Assembly: GCA_902806055.1 (NCBI GenBank)
Contig: CADCVD010000087.1
Location: 1 to 33,155, forward strand
Length of the DNA: 33,155 bases
Direction: 5' to 3'
From: an uncultured Rubrobacteraceae bacterium
GTDB taxonomy: Bacteria; Actinomycetota; Rubrobacteria; Rubrobacterales; Rubrobacteraceae
Shown piece after piece: positions 23,702 to 32,326 of this stretch (positions are counted from its first letter, which is position 1; every line of letters begins with the position of its first letter). A program made the translations under genes and the position numbers. The notes beneath the pieces are model-generated. The model had not been told where the DNA came from and did not search any database. It saw only the letters and a program-made list of their open reading frames with translations.

Positions 23702-25279
23702 TTAGCTCTCCTGGCCGTTCTGGCTCTCTTCTTCCCTCTCGCGCAAGACGTATTTCTGGACCTTGCCGGTGGAGGTTTTGGGCAGCTCATCGAGGAACTC
23801 GACGGCGGCAGGGGCCTTGAAGCGGGCGATGCGCTCCTTGACGAAGTCTATGATCTCCTGCTCCGTGGTCTCCGCACCCTGCTTGAGGGTTACGAAGGCC
23901 TTGGGGCGCTCACCATAATGCTCGTCGGGCATGGCGGTGACGGCAGCCTCCAATATGTTCGGGTGCTCGGCGAGGACCTGCTCGACCTCGACACCCGAGA
24001 TGTTCTCGCCGCCGGAGATGATCACGTCCTTGTCGCGGTCCTTGATCTCGATGTATCCGTCGGGATGCCATACGGCGAGGTCGCCGGAGTGGTACCAGCC
24101 GCCCTTGAAGGATTTCTCGGTCTCCTCTTCGTTGTCGAGATAACCCTTCATTACCATGTTGCCGTGCATAACGATCTCGCCCATCGTCTCCCCATCCAGC
24201 GGCACGTCGTTCATGTCGTCATCCACGACCCGTACCAGGTCCGCGGTGACGTAGCCCTGGCCCTGGCGCGCCAGGAGCCTCGCGTGCTCCTCGGGATCTT
24301 TCTCCTCCCACTCCTTGCGCGGGGCGCTCGTGGTCATGGGACCGTAGGTTTCGGTCAGGCCGTAGGTGTGTATCGGCCTTACGTTTAGCTCGAGGAGTTG
24401 GTTGAGAAGGGTCGGCGTCGGCACGTAGCCGGCGATGACGGCGGTGACCTGCTGGTCGAGCTCGCGCTTGCCGTCGTGGTTGGCGAGCGGTATCTGCACC
24501 GTCGGCGCCGCGCAGTAGTGGGAGATCTCCTCGGACTCAAAGAGATCCCAGATCCTGCCCGGCTCGACCTTTCTTAGGCAAACGTGCGTCCCCGCGACTG
24601 CCGTGACCGCCCAGGGGTAGGTCCAACCGTTGCAGTGGAACATCGGCAGCGTCCACAGGTACCTGGTCTCGTAGTTCATCTGTGTCTCGATGACGTTGCC
24701 GAGGGCGCTTATGTACGCGCCGCGGTAGGTGTACATGACACCCTTCGGACGCCCCGTGGTCCCAGAGGTGTAGTTGACGGAGATAACTTCCTCCTCGTCC
24801 TCCAGTACGCTCGGCCCCGGCTCCGCAGAACCCTCCGCCAGGTAGTCCTCGTAGGGGTCACCTTCTTCGCCGGTGTCGTCTATGCGTATGCGCTCGACGC
24901 TTTCGTCCACGCCTTCGAGGAGATCCTCTAGCTCGTGGTCCACGAAGACCATTTTGGACTTCGAGTGCTCGATGATGTACTCGACCTCGCCCGCGCTCAG
25001 GCGCGTGTTAATAGTAACCATGACCAGACCCGCTGCCGGTATAGCAAAGGTTCCCTCGAGCATCGGCGGCGTGTTCGGGCAGAGAAAAGCGATCCTGTCG
25101 CCCTTCTGGAAGCCCGCGTCACTGAGACGCGAGGCGAGGCGGTTGACCCTCTCCTCGAACTCCTTATAGCTGTAGCGCCGGTCGCCATAGACTACGGCCT
25201 CTTTGTCCGGAAACATGTACGCGCTGCGACTTAGGAAGCTCAACGGCGTGAGCTCCGTCCGATAGACCTTCTCCGCCAT
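23702..25279 (-). CDS. Fatty-acyl-CoA synthetase (AMP-binding)
   Basis: Activates a carboxylic acid with ATP to the acyl-adenylate and then the CoA thioester. The 525-residue length and motifs are those of medium/long-chain acyl-CoA ligases: P-loop YTSGTTGRPKG (170-180), HTYGLTETYGPMT (about 302-314), GGWYHSGDLAVWHPDGYIEIKDR, and the C-terminal catalytic Lys (about 506) in LPKTSTGKVQK. The ATG at 25279 is preceded by GGAAAGGGG. It lies at the head of a minus-strand operon with the crotonase-like gene. Acyl chain preference cannot be read from sequence. This enzyme would feed the acyl-CoA dehydrogenase and FadN/FadA enzymes elsewhere in the window. Confidence 0.93.
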   Translation of the reverse strand: MAEKVYRTELTPLSFLSRSAYMFPDKEAVVYGDRRYSYKEFEERVNRLASRLSDAGFQKGDRIAFLCPNTPPMLEGTFAIPAAGLVMVTINTRLSAGEVEYIIEHSKSKMVFVDHELEDLLEGVDESVERIRIDDTGEEGDPYEDYLAEGSAEPGPSVLEDEEEVISVNYTSGTTGRPKGVMYTYRGAYISALGNVIETQMNYETRYLWTLPMFHCNGWTYPWAVTAVAGTHVCLRKVEPGRIWDLFESEEISHYCAAPTVQIPLANHDGKRELDQQVTAVIAGYVPTPTLLNQLLELNVRPIHTYGLTETYGPMTTSAPRKEWEEKDPEEHARLLARQGQGYVTADLVRVVDDDMNDVPLDGETMGEIVMHGNMVMKGYLDNEEETEKSFKGGWYHSGDLAVWHPDGYIEIKDRDKDVIISGGENISGVEVEQVLAEHPNILEAAVTAMPDEHYGERPKAFVTLKQGAETTEQEIIDFVKERIARFKAPAAVEFLDELPKTSTGKVQKYVLREREEESQNGQES

Positions 25280-25322
25280 GCAAAGACCCCTTTCCTCTCT
25301 TGCTTTCTTCCTTACCGCGCAC

Positions 25323-25328
25323 AGTATA
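25323..25328 (-). promoter_or_regulatory. Candidate -10 for the acyl-CoA synthetase operon
   Basis: On the minus strand TATACT (5 of 6 to consensus) lies 43 bases before the synthetase ATG, giving a leader of about 35-40 bases. The -35 position is GC-rich and unmatched. The same bases read TATAAT on the plus strand (25325-25330), so direction is ambiguous. Confidence 0.35.
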
Positions 25329-25330
25329 AT

Positions 25331-25573
25331 CCGCGTCCTCCCGATCTCGCCATACCAAACACCGGGCGTCCTGATTCCGAGTAGGCGTGCGAGGCCAGGA
25401 TACGCATGAGAAAAGTAGAGCGGTGGAGCATCATGTACCGGGCGGAAGGGTGACGGGCAGGCGACGCGAGGAGGGCTCCAGTGCAGGCGCGTAAGTTTGG
25501 CGGCACGGAGATAGGATCGAGGCTTTACTAAACGAGAGATCCTGACGTTCAGCCCCTACCGTTCTGTATATCT
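25331..25573. other. Intergenic region, no supported gene
   Basis: Between the acyl-CoA synthetase promoter region and the small minus-strand frame before the symporter I see no gene with a ribosome binding site and protein-like sequence. A 15-codon plus-strand frame at 25406 (MRKVERWSIMYRAEG) stops at TGA and has no good site. Confidence 0.4.
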
Positions 25574-25723
25574 CTACTTAACCTCGTTCTTCCTCCTCTG
25601 GTAGGAGAAGATAGCTCTCTCCGTGAACGCGACGCCCTGGCTCTCACACGCCGCCCCTGCGATCTTCAGCCCCAGGGCTGCTTTGTATTTGACGCGAACG
25701 AAGCGCTTAGGTACTCTAGGCAC
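25574..25723 (-). CDS. Possible 49-residue basic protein
   Basis: A minus-strand frame from GTG 25723 to TAG 25574 reads as VPRVPKRFVRVKYKAALGLK, then a short neutral stretch with one Cys, then FTERAIFSYQRRKNEVK. It has coding-like third positions and a plausible fold, but no ribosome binding site. An in-frame TTG at 25735 is the alternative start. The symporter's candidate promoter lies inside it on the other strand. It may be leaderless, a remnant or chance; no family recognised. Confidence 0.3.
   Translation of the reverse strand: MPRVPKRFVRVKYKAALGLKIAGAACESQGVAFTERAIFSYQRRKNEVK
25689..25717 (+). promoter_or_regulatory. Candidate symporter promoter (TTGACG-N17-TACTCT)
   Basis: TTGACG (25689-25694) matches 5 of 6 positions of the -35 consensus and TACTCT (25712-25717), 17 bases on, matches 3 of 6 of the -10. 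Transcription would start near 25724, about 27 bases before the symporter GTG. Confidence 0.3.
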
Positions 25724-25750
25724 AAGAGGGATCAAAGGGAAGGAGGACCT

Positions 25751-27406
25751 GTGACGGGCCTGGCTCTACTACAGCTTCAGGTGTCGGTCGATGAGACCTG
25801 GCTGGATTATTTCATTATAGGGGTATACTTCCTCTTCGTCCTAGGCATAGGGGCGATTTTGAGGAGCCGGATGCGATCCTCCGAGGATTACTTTCTCTCT
25901 GGCCGGTCACTGCCGAGTTGGGTAACGGGACTGGCGTTTTTAGGCGCGAACCTAGGAGCCCTGGAGATATTGGGCATGGGAGCGGGAGCGGCGCAGTACG
26001 GGATCATGACGGCCCACTTCTACTGGATAGGCGCCATCCCCGCCATGGTCTTTATAGCCCTGTTCATGATTCCGTTCTACTACGGCAGCCGGGTAGTCTC
26101 CGTGCCCGGATACCTCAAGCGGCGCTACAACGAGGCCACGCGGGGCTTCAACGCCGTCCTTTTCGCCATCTTCATGATCCTGCTTAGCGGCCTCAACATG
26201 TACGCGATGGCGATAGTGTTCCAGTTGCTTCTGGGGTGGTCCATAACCGCGAGCATCTTTCTCTCGGCGGGGATCATCATGACCTACGTCGTCCTCGGCG
26301 GGTTGTCGTCTTCGATCTTCAACGAGGTGCTGCAGTTCTTCCTTATAACGCTCGGCCTGTCGCCGCTGGTGATCTTTGCGCTGGTAGCCGCGGGGGGGTG
26401 GTCAGGGTTGCAGGAGACGGTGAACAAGCCGGAATTCTTCCATATGTGGGCTGACACCGGGGGCACGGATAACCCGATGGCCGCTCAGTGGTTCGCGATA
26501 GTCTTCGGATTGGGGTTCGTAATGAGCTTCGGCTACTGGTGTACGGACTTTCTTGTGGTACAGAGGGCACTGGCCGCCGAGGATCTTGCCGCCTCGCAGC
26601 GCACCCCCCTGATCGCCGCCTTCCCAAAGATCCTCTACGGTATCCTGGCGATCTTCCCGGGGCTTATAGCCCTCAGCGTCTTCCCCGAGCTCGGCCAGAG
26701 CCCAGGCCTTGAAAACTCTTACAATATGGCGATACCGTACGTGATGGCCTACTATCTGCCGACCGGTATGCTGGGTCTGGGGCTGACCGCCCTCTTAGCC
26801 TCGTTCATGAGCGGGATGGCGGGGAACGTGACGGCGTTCAACACGGTTTGGACCTACGATATATACCGCGCCTACATCCGGCCGGACGAGCCCGACGGGC
26901 ATTACGTGACCGTGGGCCGCCTCGCCACGGTCGTGGGGGTGCTCCTCAGCATAGGGACCGCATACGCCGTGCTGGCGTTCGAGAGCATACTCGACTACCT
27001 CCAGCTTCTACACGGAATCTTTTTGGCGCCGCTCTTCGCGACGTTCCTGCTCGGCATGTTCTGGAGGCGGACTACGCCGTGGGCCGGTTTCGCGGGGCTC
27101 GTGGCGGGGACCACCGGAGGGCTGGCGCTCTGGATCTTCGAGCTTATGGGCCTAATCTCTTACGGCAGCCCGATGGCGGGCAACTTCTGGCGTGCGATGT
27201 GGGCCTGGGTCATCTGCTTCGGGATCACGATAATCGTCACGCTTCTCACCTCCCGCTCCCAGAAGACCGACGAGGAGCTAGAGGGCCTCGTCTGGGGCCT
27301 GACGGAGAAGAAGGAGGCCGCGGAGCCGGCCTGGTATAAGAAGCCTTGGGTTCTGGGCGTCGCCGCGCTCGCGATAACGTTCGTGCTGAACATAATCTTC
27401 TTCTAA
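25751..27406 (+). CDS. Sodium:solute symporter (SSS family)
   Basis: A 551-residue inner-membrane protein with about 14 transmembrane helices. SSS hallmarks are the N-terminal SSEDYFLSGRSLPSWVTGLAF block followed by GANLGALEILGMGAGAAQYG, the YLKRRYNEATRGFN loop, and GLGLTALLASFMSGMAGNVTAFNTVWTYDIYR in the middle, which contains the Na-binding helix. LLGMFWRRTTPWAGFAGLVAG lies near helix 12. The GTG at 25751 has AAGGAGG 5 bases upstream. Family substrates include sugars, amino acids, inositol and monocarboxylates, and this sequence does not tell which. The small membrane protein that follows 11 bases later is probably a partner. Confidence 0.93.
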   Translation: MTGLALLQLQVSVDETWLDYFIIGVYFLFVLGIGAILRSRMRSSEDYFLSGRSLPSWVTGLAFLGANLGALEILGMGAGAAQYGIMTAHFYWIGAIPAMVFIALFMIPFYYGSRVVSVPGYLKRRYNEATRGFNAVLFAIFMILLSGLNMYAMAIVFQLLLGWSITASIFLSAGIIMTYVVLGGLSSSIFNEVLQFFLITLGLSPLVIFALVAAGGWSGLQETVNKPEFFHMWADTGGTDNPMAAQWFAIVFGLGFVMSFGYWCTDFLVVQRALAAEDLAASQRTPLIAAFPKILYGILAIFPGLIALSVFPELGQSPGLENSYNMAIPYVMAYYLPTGMLGLGLTALLASFMSGMAGNVTAFNTVWTYDIYRAYIRPDEPDGHYVTVGRLATVVGVLLSIGTAYAVLAFESILDYLQLLHGIFLAPLFATFLLGMFWRRTTPWAGFAGLVAGTTGGLALWIFELMGLISYGSPMAGNFWRAMWAWVICFGITIIVTLLTSRSQKTDEELEGLVWGLTEKKEAAEPAWYKKPWVLGVAALAITFVLNIIFF

Positions 27407-27417
27407 AGGAGGAATCC

Positions 27418-27711
27418 GTGACCGACAAAAACGTCGAGAGAGAAGAGGAAGCCCCGCAATCTGGAGGCGGTCACGCCCTGGCGATAGGCTTCTATGTGGC
27501 GGCCTTGGTGTTGATCATCGGTACAGCACTGGTTCTGTACGGGCTGCTTGGCTCCTCCGACCAGGAATACAAGTCCCTGGGTATAAACATAAACCTGTGG
27601 TGGGGGCTCTTCATGGTCTTCTTCGGATGCGTGGTTCTGGGTATGAGCTTCGCCTCCCCCCGCCGCCGGGCGGCCCGAAGCGACTCGCGAAGGAACAACC
27701 AGAACTCCTAG
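27418..27711 (+). CDS. Small two-helix membrane protein, symporter partner
   Basis: A 97-residue protein. It has an acidic N-terminal tail (1-22), two hydrophobic helices (about 24-46 and 59-80) separated by a short polar loop (SSDQEYKSLGINI), and a basic Arg-rich C-terminus (PRRRAARSDSRRN). By the positive-inside rule the C-terminus, and hence with two helices the N-terminus, is cytosolic. The GTG at 27418 has AAAGGAGG 5 bases upstream, 11 bases after the symporter stop, so the pair is cotranscribed. Some SSS transporters have small partner subunits; this one is not a family I can name. Confidence 0.75.
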   Translation: MTDKNVEREEEAPQSGGGHALAIGFYVAALVLIIGTALVLYGLLGSSDQEYKSLGININLWWGLFMVFFGCVVLGMSFASPRRRAARSDSRRNNQNS

Positions 27712-27741
27712 AGGATGCCGGGAAGCTGCTCCGCGCCTCTC

Positions 27742-27758
27742 GCTCCTCTTTGAGGAGC
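27742..27758 (+). terminator. Short hairpin after the symporter operon
   Basis: GCTCCTC (27742-27748), loop TTT, GAGGAGC (27752-27758) is a perfect 7-bp hairpin 30 bases after the last stop. There is no T-run after it, so termination is only suggested. Confidence 0.35.
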
Positions 27759-27814
27759 CTGTACTGTCTGTGACCGTATCCGTGCCGAATGAGGGAGAAG
27801 AGGAGGAGCGTGCA

Positions 27815-28117
27815 ATGCCTCTGTGTGCCCGCTGCCGGGCTGCGTGGATCGATAGACCCAGGCTGAAGATTCTCCAACGTACCGGGTGAGGTTGCCGTTG
27901 GACGAGATCGAGCGGCGAAGCTGTGGTCGGTGAGGTTTGGGTCGTGTGCTTCGCGCACCTGGTGCAGCGGTTTGTAGTTGACGCGGGCGCGACGGGCTTT
28001 CAGGCCGGAGAGGACATGAGGATAGGGTACAAAAGGCTCGAAAGGATGAAGGTCGGGTGTGGTGCGAGGTCTACGAGCTTAGTAGCCGACGAGAGGCTTC
28101 GGCTGGTGTTCAGATGA
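27815..28117 (+). other. Possible interrupted small ORF ending on the GH2 start codon
   Basis: An ATG at 27815 has GAGGAG 6 bases upstream and opens a 24-codon frame (MPLCARCRAAWIDRPRLKIL...) ending at TGA 27887-27889. The same frame then stays open for about 75 codons and ends in ATGA at 28114-28117, overlapping the GH2 start codon. The first part carries CxxC. I do not recognise the protein. It may be a leader peptide, a decayed gene, a TGA-readthrough gene or chance. Nothing else supportable lies in the 402-base spacer 27712-28113. Confidence 0.2.
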
Positions 28118-29919
28118 GCTCCGTACCTCGCCCGGAGTACCCCCGGCCCCAGCTTCGCCGTCCTGATTGGATCAACCTGAACGGCGTGTGGGCCTTCACC
28201 TTCGATGACGGCGATTCGGGCTTGCGGCAGAGGTGGCAGGAGACGCCTGCAGACCTTCTTCGTTCCGGGGATTCTCCGTTCGATCGGCGTATTACCGTCC
28301 CGTTCTGCTACCAGGCCGAGCTTTCGGGGATAGGCGAGAAGGCGTTCCACGACGTGGTCTGGTACGCCCGGACCTTCGAATATTCACTTGCGGCCGGCGC
28401 AGAGTGTCTGCTACTCCACTTCGGCGCGGTGGATTATCGCGCCGCTGTCTGGGTCAACGGCATGCAGGTCGCCTCGCACGAGGGCGGTCACACTCCCTTC
28501 TCCGCCGACCTCGCCGACGCGTTTCGGGAAGGCGAGAACGTGCTCGTCGTGCGGGTAGAGGACCCGAGCGAAGACGTGACCATCCCCCGGGGAAAGCAGT
28601 ACTGGAGGGAGGAGTCCGAGGGCATCTTCTACACGCGGACCACCGGGATCTGGCAGACCGTATGGCTCGAGCCCGTGGGCCGCCGCCGTATCGACGACCT
28701 TCGGCTCACGCCAGACCTGGACGCCGCCGCGGTGAACGTCGAGGTCTCCGTCGAAGGTTACGAGCCGGGACTCTCGCTGCGCCTGACCGCTTCCCGCGAG
28801 GGAGAGACGGTGCTCGATGACCGGGTGGAGCTCCTCTCACCGCTCGTCGAGAGGAGCCTGCCGATGATCGCGAGCGGGGTGGCGCCAGACACGCCGCACC
28901 TCTCCGAGTGGCCGAGCCCTGCCCTGTGGAGCTCGGAGCACCCGAACCTCTATGATCTCCGGGTGGAGCTGCTCGACGAGAGAGGCGAGATGCTCGATGC
29001 GGTGGAGAGTTACTTCGGGATGCGCAAGGTAGAGGTGAAAGACGGGAAGGTCTACCTGAACAACCGTCCCTACTACCAGCGGCTCGTCCTCGACCAGGGC
29101 TACTTTCCAGGCGGCCTCCTCACCGCCCCGGCCGATGAAGACCTGCGCCGGGATATAGAGCTCGCCAAGGAGATGGGCTTCAACGGGGCGAGGAAGCACC
29201 AGAAGATTGAAGACCCTCGCTGGCTGTACTGGGCCGACACTCTAGGCTTCCTGGTGTGGGGTGAGATAGCGAATGCCTACCGCTACTCGCCTGGCTACGT
29301 CAGGCGCATAACGGGCGAATGGCAGGAAGCCATAGAGCGGGACTACAACCATCCATGCATCGTCGCCTGGGTCCCGATGAATGAGAGCTGGGGTGTCCCT
29401 GAGCTTGCTACGAAGCCGGCGCAGATCGAGCACCTGCTCGCCATGTACCACCTCACCCGCTCACTCGACCGTATGCGTCTAGTGATCTCCAACGACGGAT
29501 GGGAGCATGCCCTCACCGACCTCTGCACCATCCACGACTACCGGGATGCCGACGCTCTGGAGAGAAGCTATGCGACCCCGGCCATGAGCATCGCCGCCGA
29601 GCCCGCCGGGCGGCGGATCTATGTTCCGGGGTACGGCTACAGGGGAGAGCCGATACTGATTACCGAGTTTGGCGGAATCGCTCTGGGGGGTGGGGGAGAG
29701 GGCTGGGGCTACAGGACTGTCGCAAGCAGCGAGGAGCTTCTGGAGCGGTACGAAGCTCTAGTCTCCGCCCTTCTAAAGAGCGAGACGGTGCAGGGTTTCT
29801 GTTACACGCAGCTTACCGACGTAGAGCAGGAAGTGAACGGGCTTCTGACCTACGATCGGCGGCCCAAGGCGGAGCCGTCCCATATAAAGGAGATCACTGC
29901 GAGGGAGAGACCCGGGTGA
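28114..29919 (+). CDS. Glycoside hydrolase family 2 enzyme (beta-galactosidase/glucuronidase type)
   Basis: A 601-residue retaining glycosidase with the GH2 plan. An N-terminal jelly-roll sugar-binding domain (about 10-185) contains NLNGVWAFTFDDGD, FHDVVWYARTF and YRAAVWVNGMQVASHEGGH. An immunoglobulin-like domain (about 190-300) follows, and the TIM barrel runs from about 305. The acid/base is E424 in VPMNESWGVP (the GH2 Asn-Glu pair) and the nucleophile is E518 in LITEFGG. No signal peptide, so it acts in the cytosol on imported sugar. The ATG at 28114 lacks a close ribosome binding site. GH2 covers beta-galactosidases, mannosidases and glucuronidases, so specificity is open. An ABC sugar importer follows directly. 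Confidence 0.92.
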   Translation: MSSVPRPEYPRPQLRRPDWINLNGVWAFTFDDGDSGLRQRWQETPADLLRSGDSPFDRRITVPFCYQAELSGIGEKAFHDVVWYARTFEYSLAAGAECLLLHFGAVDYRAAVWVNGMQVASHEGGHTPFSADLADAFREGENVLVVRVEDPSEDVTIPRGKQYWREESEGIFYTRTTGIWQTVWLEPVGRRRIDDLRLTPDLDAAAVNVEVSVEGYEPGLSLRLTASREGETVLDDRVELLSPLVERSLPMIASGVAPDTPHLSEWPSPALWSSEHPNLYDLRVELLDERGEMLDAVESYFGMRKVEVKDGKVYLNNRPYYQRLVLDQGYFPGGLLTAPADEDLRRDIELAKEMGFNGARKHQKIEDPRWLYWADTLGFLVWGEIANAYRYSPGYVRRITGEWQEAIERDYNHPCIVAWVPMNESWGVPELATKPAQIEHLLAMYHLTRSLDRMRLVISNDGWEHALTDLCTIHDYRDADALERSYATPAMSIAAEPAGRRIYVPGYGYRGEPILITEFGGIALGGGGEGWGYRTVASSEELLERYEALVSALLKSETVQGFCYTQLTDVEQEVNGLLTYDRRPKAEPSHIKEITARERPG

Positions 29920-30012
29920 CCTTGCTACCGTGGTTGCCCGGAGTTTGGGGCGTTGTTAAGGTGCAAACAGCGGCGCGGGGAACGCCGCTCGGGCGGTAGA
30001 AGGAGGAGAGAC

Positions 30013-31362
30013 ATGGTAGAGCGGCCACGGGGTATCCGCAGGCTGACGCGGCAGCGGTTCCTTCTGATGAGCGCCGGAGCCGGGGCCGGTTTCGTATTGG
30101 CGGGTTGCGGAGGCGGCGGGCCGCAGAACAACCCGGCGGTTCAGGGCCAGGGCGGCTCCGGGGGCGGCACGGAGTACACGGGGCCGACCGTGGAGTTAGC
30201 GTTCTGGAACGGGTTCACCGGCGGCGACGGGCCGTTCATGCGCGACCTCGTGGACCAGTTCAGCGCCGAGCATGAGAATATCCAGGTCAGCATGAGTACC
30301 CAGGAGTGGGAAGACTACTATGAGAGCGTGCCGGCGGCGGTTCGCGGCGGCTCGGGGCCGGACGTCGGGATCATGCACAGCGACCAGCTCGGCACAAACG
30401 CCGCGCGCGGCGTGATCCTCCCGCTTGACTCTGTGGCCGAGAGCCTGGGGTTGGAGGAGTCCGACTTCGCGCCAGAGGTGTGGAACGCGGGGATCTACAA
30501 CGGTCAGCGTTTCGGCATCCCCCTGGATATGCACCCGCTGGCGCTCTATTACAACAAGACCCTACTAGAACAAGCGGGGCTCGACCCGAACAGCCCGCCG
30601 CAGACGAGGGACGATTACGAGGCAGCGCTTGAGGAGCTAAAGAGCAGCGGTATACAGGGGTCGTGGGTCTCCCCGTTCCCGTTTACGGGGACGCTCCAGT
30701 TCGAATCTTTGCTCTGGCAGTTCGGCGGCGACCTCTACAATGAGGACGTCACCAGGGCCACCTTCAACTCAGACGCCGGGGTGGAGGCCCTGACGTGGAT
30801 GGTGGATCTGGTCCAGAACGATTACAGTCCGAGTGACGTCGCCCAGGACGCCGAGTTCATAGCTTTTCAAAACGGCGAGAACGCCTTGCACTGGAACGGC
30901 ATCTGGCAGCTCAATGCCCTGAAGGAGGTCGAGGACCTCGATTTGGGCGTGGCCCCGCTGCCCCGAATAGGCTCCGAGGACGCGGCCTGGTCCGGGTCGC
31001 ACAACTTCGTCATCATGCAGACCTCCGACCAGGACCGGATAGACGCTGCGCAGGTGTTCATCAACTGGATCAGCCAGCAGTCCATCGAGTGGGCCAGGGC
31101 CGGGCAGATACCGGCGCGCGCCAGCGTGCGCGAGAGCCAGGAGTTCGCGGAGCTCCAGGAGCAGTCCACTATCGCGGAACAGGTGCCGTACGTTCGCTTC
31201 GTCCCGGCGGTGCCGGGCATAGGCGACGTGCAGCCTGAGAGCTTCGACCAGGCGGTAAACGAGGCTGTACTTCTCCAGAAGGACCCGAAGGCTGCCCTCG
31301 ACGAGGCGGCCCAGCGAGCCGACCAGATCCTTGAGGAGAACCGCGAGAAGTACGAGGTGTAA
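30013..31362 (+). CDS. Carbohydrate ABC transporter substrate-binding lipoprotein
   Basis: A 449-residue family 1 (MalE-like) extracellular solute-binding protein. The N-terminus RRLTRQRFLLMSAGAGAGFV ends in lipobox LAGC, with lipidated C32. TRQRFL resembles a Tat motif with one twin arginine replaced, so Sec or Tat export are both possible. A Gly/Gln-rich linker (about 33-55) is followed by the two-lobed binding domain: VELAFWNGFTGGDGP, PDVGIMHSDQL, GIPLDMHPLALYYNK and IPARASVRE. AAGGAGGAG lies 4 bases before the ATG at 30013. It starts about 90 bases after the GH2 gene and leads two permease genes, so it captures the sugar they import. No ATPase gene is in the window; a shared MsmK-type ATPase may serve. 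Confidence 0.94.
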   Translation: MVERPRGIRRLTRQRFLLMSAGAGAGFVLAGCGGGGPQNNPAVQGQGGSGGGTEYTGPTVELAFWNGFTGGDGPFMRDLVDQFSAEHENIQVSMSTQEWEDYYESVPAAVRGGSGPDVGIMHSDQLGTNAARGVILPLDSVAESLGLEESDFAPEVWNAGIYNGQRFGIPLDMHPLALYYNKTLLEQAGLDPNSPPQTRDDYEAALEELKSSGIQGSWVSPFPFTGTLQFESLLWQFGGDLYNEDVTRATFNSDAGVEALTWMVDLVQNDYSPSDVAQDAEFIAFQNGENALHWNGIWQLNALKEVEDLDLGVAPLPRIGSEDAAWSGSHNFVIMQTSDQDRIDAAQVFINWISQQSIEWARAGQIPARASVRESQEFAELQEQSTIAEQVPYVRFVPAVPGIGDVQPESFDQAVNEAVLLQKDPKAALDEAAQRADQILEENREKYEV

Positions 31363-31368
31363 GGCGCC

Positions 31369-32325
31369 GTGGCTACGCAAGGGGTCGAACGGGCCGGGGT
31401 TCAGCCTCCGGCGGCGAGGTCCGCTTCCGGTGGCCGGAAGCCCACCGACGCCGCTCCGCTCACGCCGTACCTGTTCATGGCGCCCTACCTGGTGCTGTTC
31501 TTGGTCTTCGTGCTCGTCCCGGCGGTGTTCGGCATCTGGATCAGCTTGCACAACTGGGACTACCTCCTGCCCGGGAAGCCCTGGGTGGGCCTCGAAAACT
31601 ACGTAGACCTCTTCACCGCTAACTCGACGAACAGCGCGCCCTTCTGGAACAGCATGGAGGCGACGGGTAAATTTACTCTCTACTCTGTGCCGCCGCTCGT
31701 CGTCATTCCCCTCCTGGTCGCCCTGATCCTCAACCAGAGCTTTCGCGGCCGCAACTTCTTCCGGGCTGTGTACTTCGCGCCCTACGTGCTCGGGGTGGCC
31801 GTGATCGGCATCTTGTGGCGGTTCATTCTTGACCCGAACAACGGGCTCCTGAACTATTACCTGGGCGTTTTGGGGCTGCCGGACAGCATCCCGTGGACCA
31901 CCGCGCTGCCTTGGGGTTGGGTCGCGCTCGTCGGGCCGACCGTGTGGTGGACAATGGGGTTCAACGCCGTGATTTACCTGACCGGGTTGCAGGACGTGGA
32001 TCCCGCGCTCTACGACGCGGCGAAGGTGGACGGAGCCAACCGCTGGCAGAGGTTTTGGTACATAACCGTGCCGGGGCTCCGCCCGGTGTTCCTGTTCGTC
32101 GTGACGACGACGATCCTCGCCTCGGCCAACGTGTTCGGACAGGCTTACATCATCACCCAAGGAGCCCCGGGCAACGAGACCCGCACCGCCATCATGTACA
32201 TAGCCCAGGAAGGCCTGAGGAGCTTCAACATGGGTAGTGCCGCAGCGATGAGCTACGTGCTCGCCCTGGCGCTCGCCCTGGTCAGCTTCGCCAACTTCGC
32301 CCTCTTACGCTACAAGGAGGAATGA
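31369..32325 (+). CDS. Sugar ABC transporter permease (MalF/UgpA-like)
   Basis: A 318-residue inner-membrane permease with six predicted helices after a cytosolic N-terminal tail of about 30 residues. The EAA loop that contacts the ATPase is DAAKVDGANRWQRFWYITVP near residues 215-234. TPYLFMAPYLVLFLVFVLVP is the first helix, and ISLHNWDYLLPGKPWVGLENY follows it as is usual in this family. The GTG at 31369 starts 6 bases after the binding-protein stop, with a weak AAGG site, so expression is probably coupled. It pairs with the next permease to form the channel. Confidence 0.94.
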   Translation: MATQGVERAGVQPPAARSASGGRKPTDAAPLTPYLFMAPYLVLFLVFVLVPAVFGIWISLHNWDYLLPGKPWVGLENYVDLFTANSTNSAPFWNSMEATGKFTLYSVPPLVVIPLLVALILNQSFRGRNFFRAVYFAPYVLGVAVIGILWRFILDPNNGLLNYYLGVLGLPDSIPWTTALPWGWVALVGPTVWWTMGFNAVIYLTGLQDVDPALYDAAKVDGANRWQRFWYITVPGLRPVFLFVVTTTILASANVFGQAYIITQGAPGNETRTAIMYIAQEGLRSFNMGSAAAMSYVLALALALVSFANFALLRYKEE

Positions 32326-32326
32326 G

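Noticed and set aside
25406-25453. Short plus-strand frame MRKVERWSIMYRAEG with TGA readthrough as another selenoprotein
   Set aside because: No ribosome binding site, no family resemblance; open frames across a single TGA are common in GC-rich DNA.
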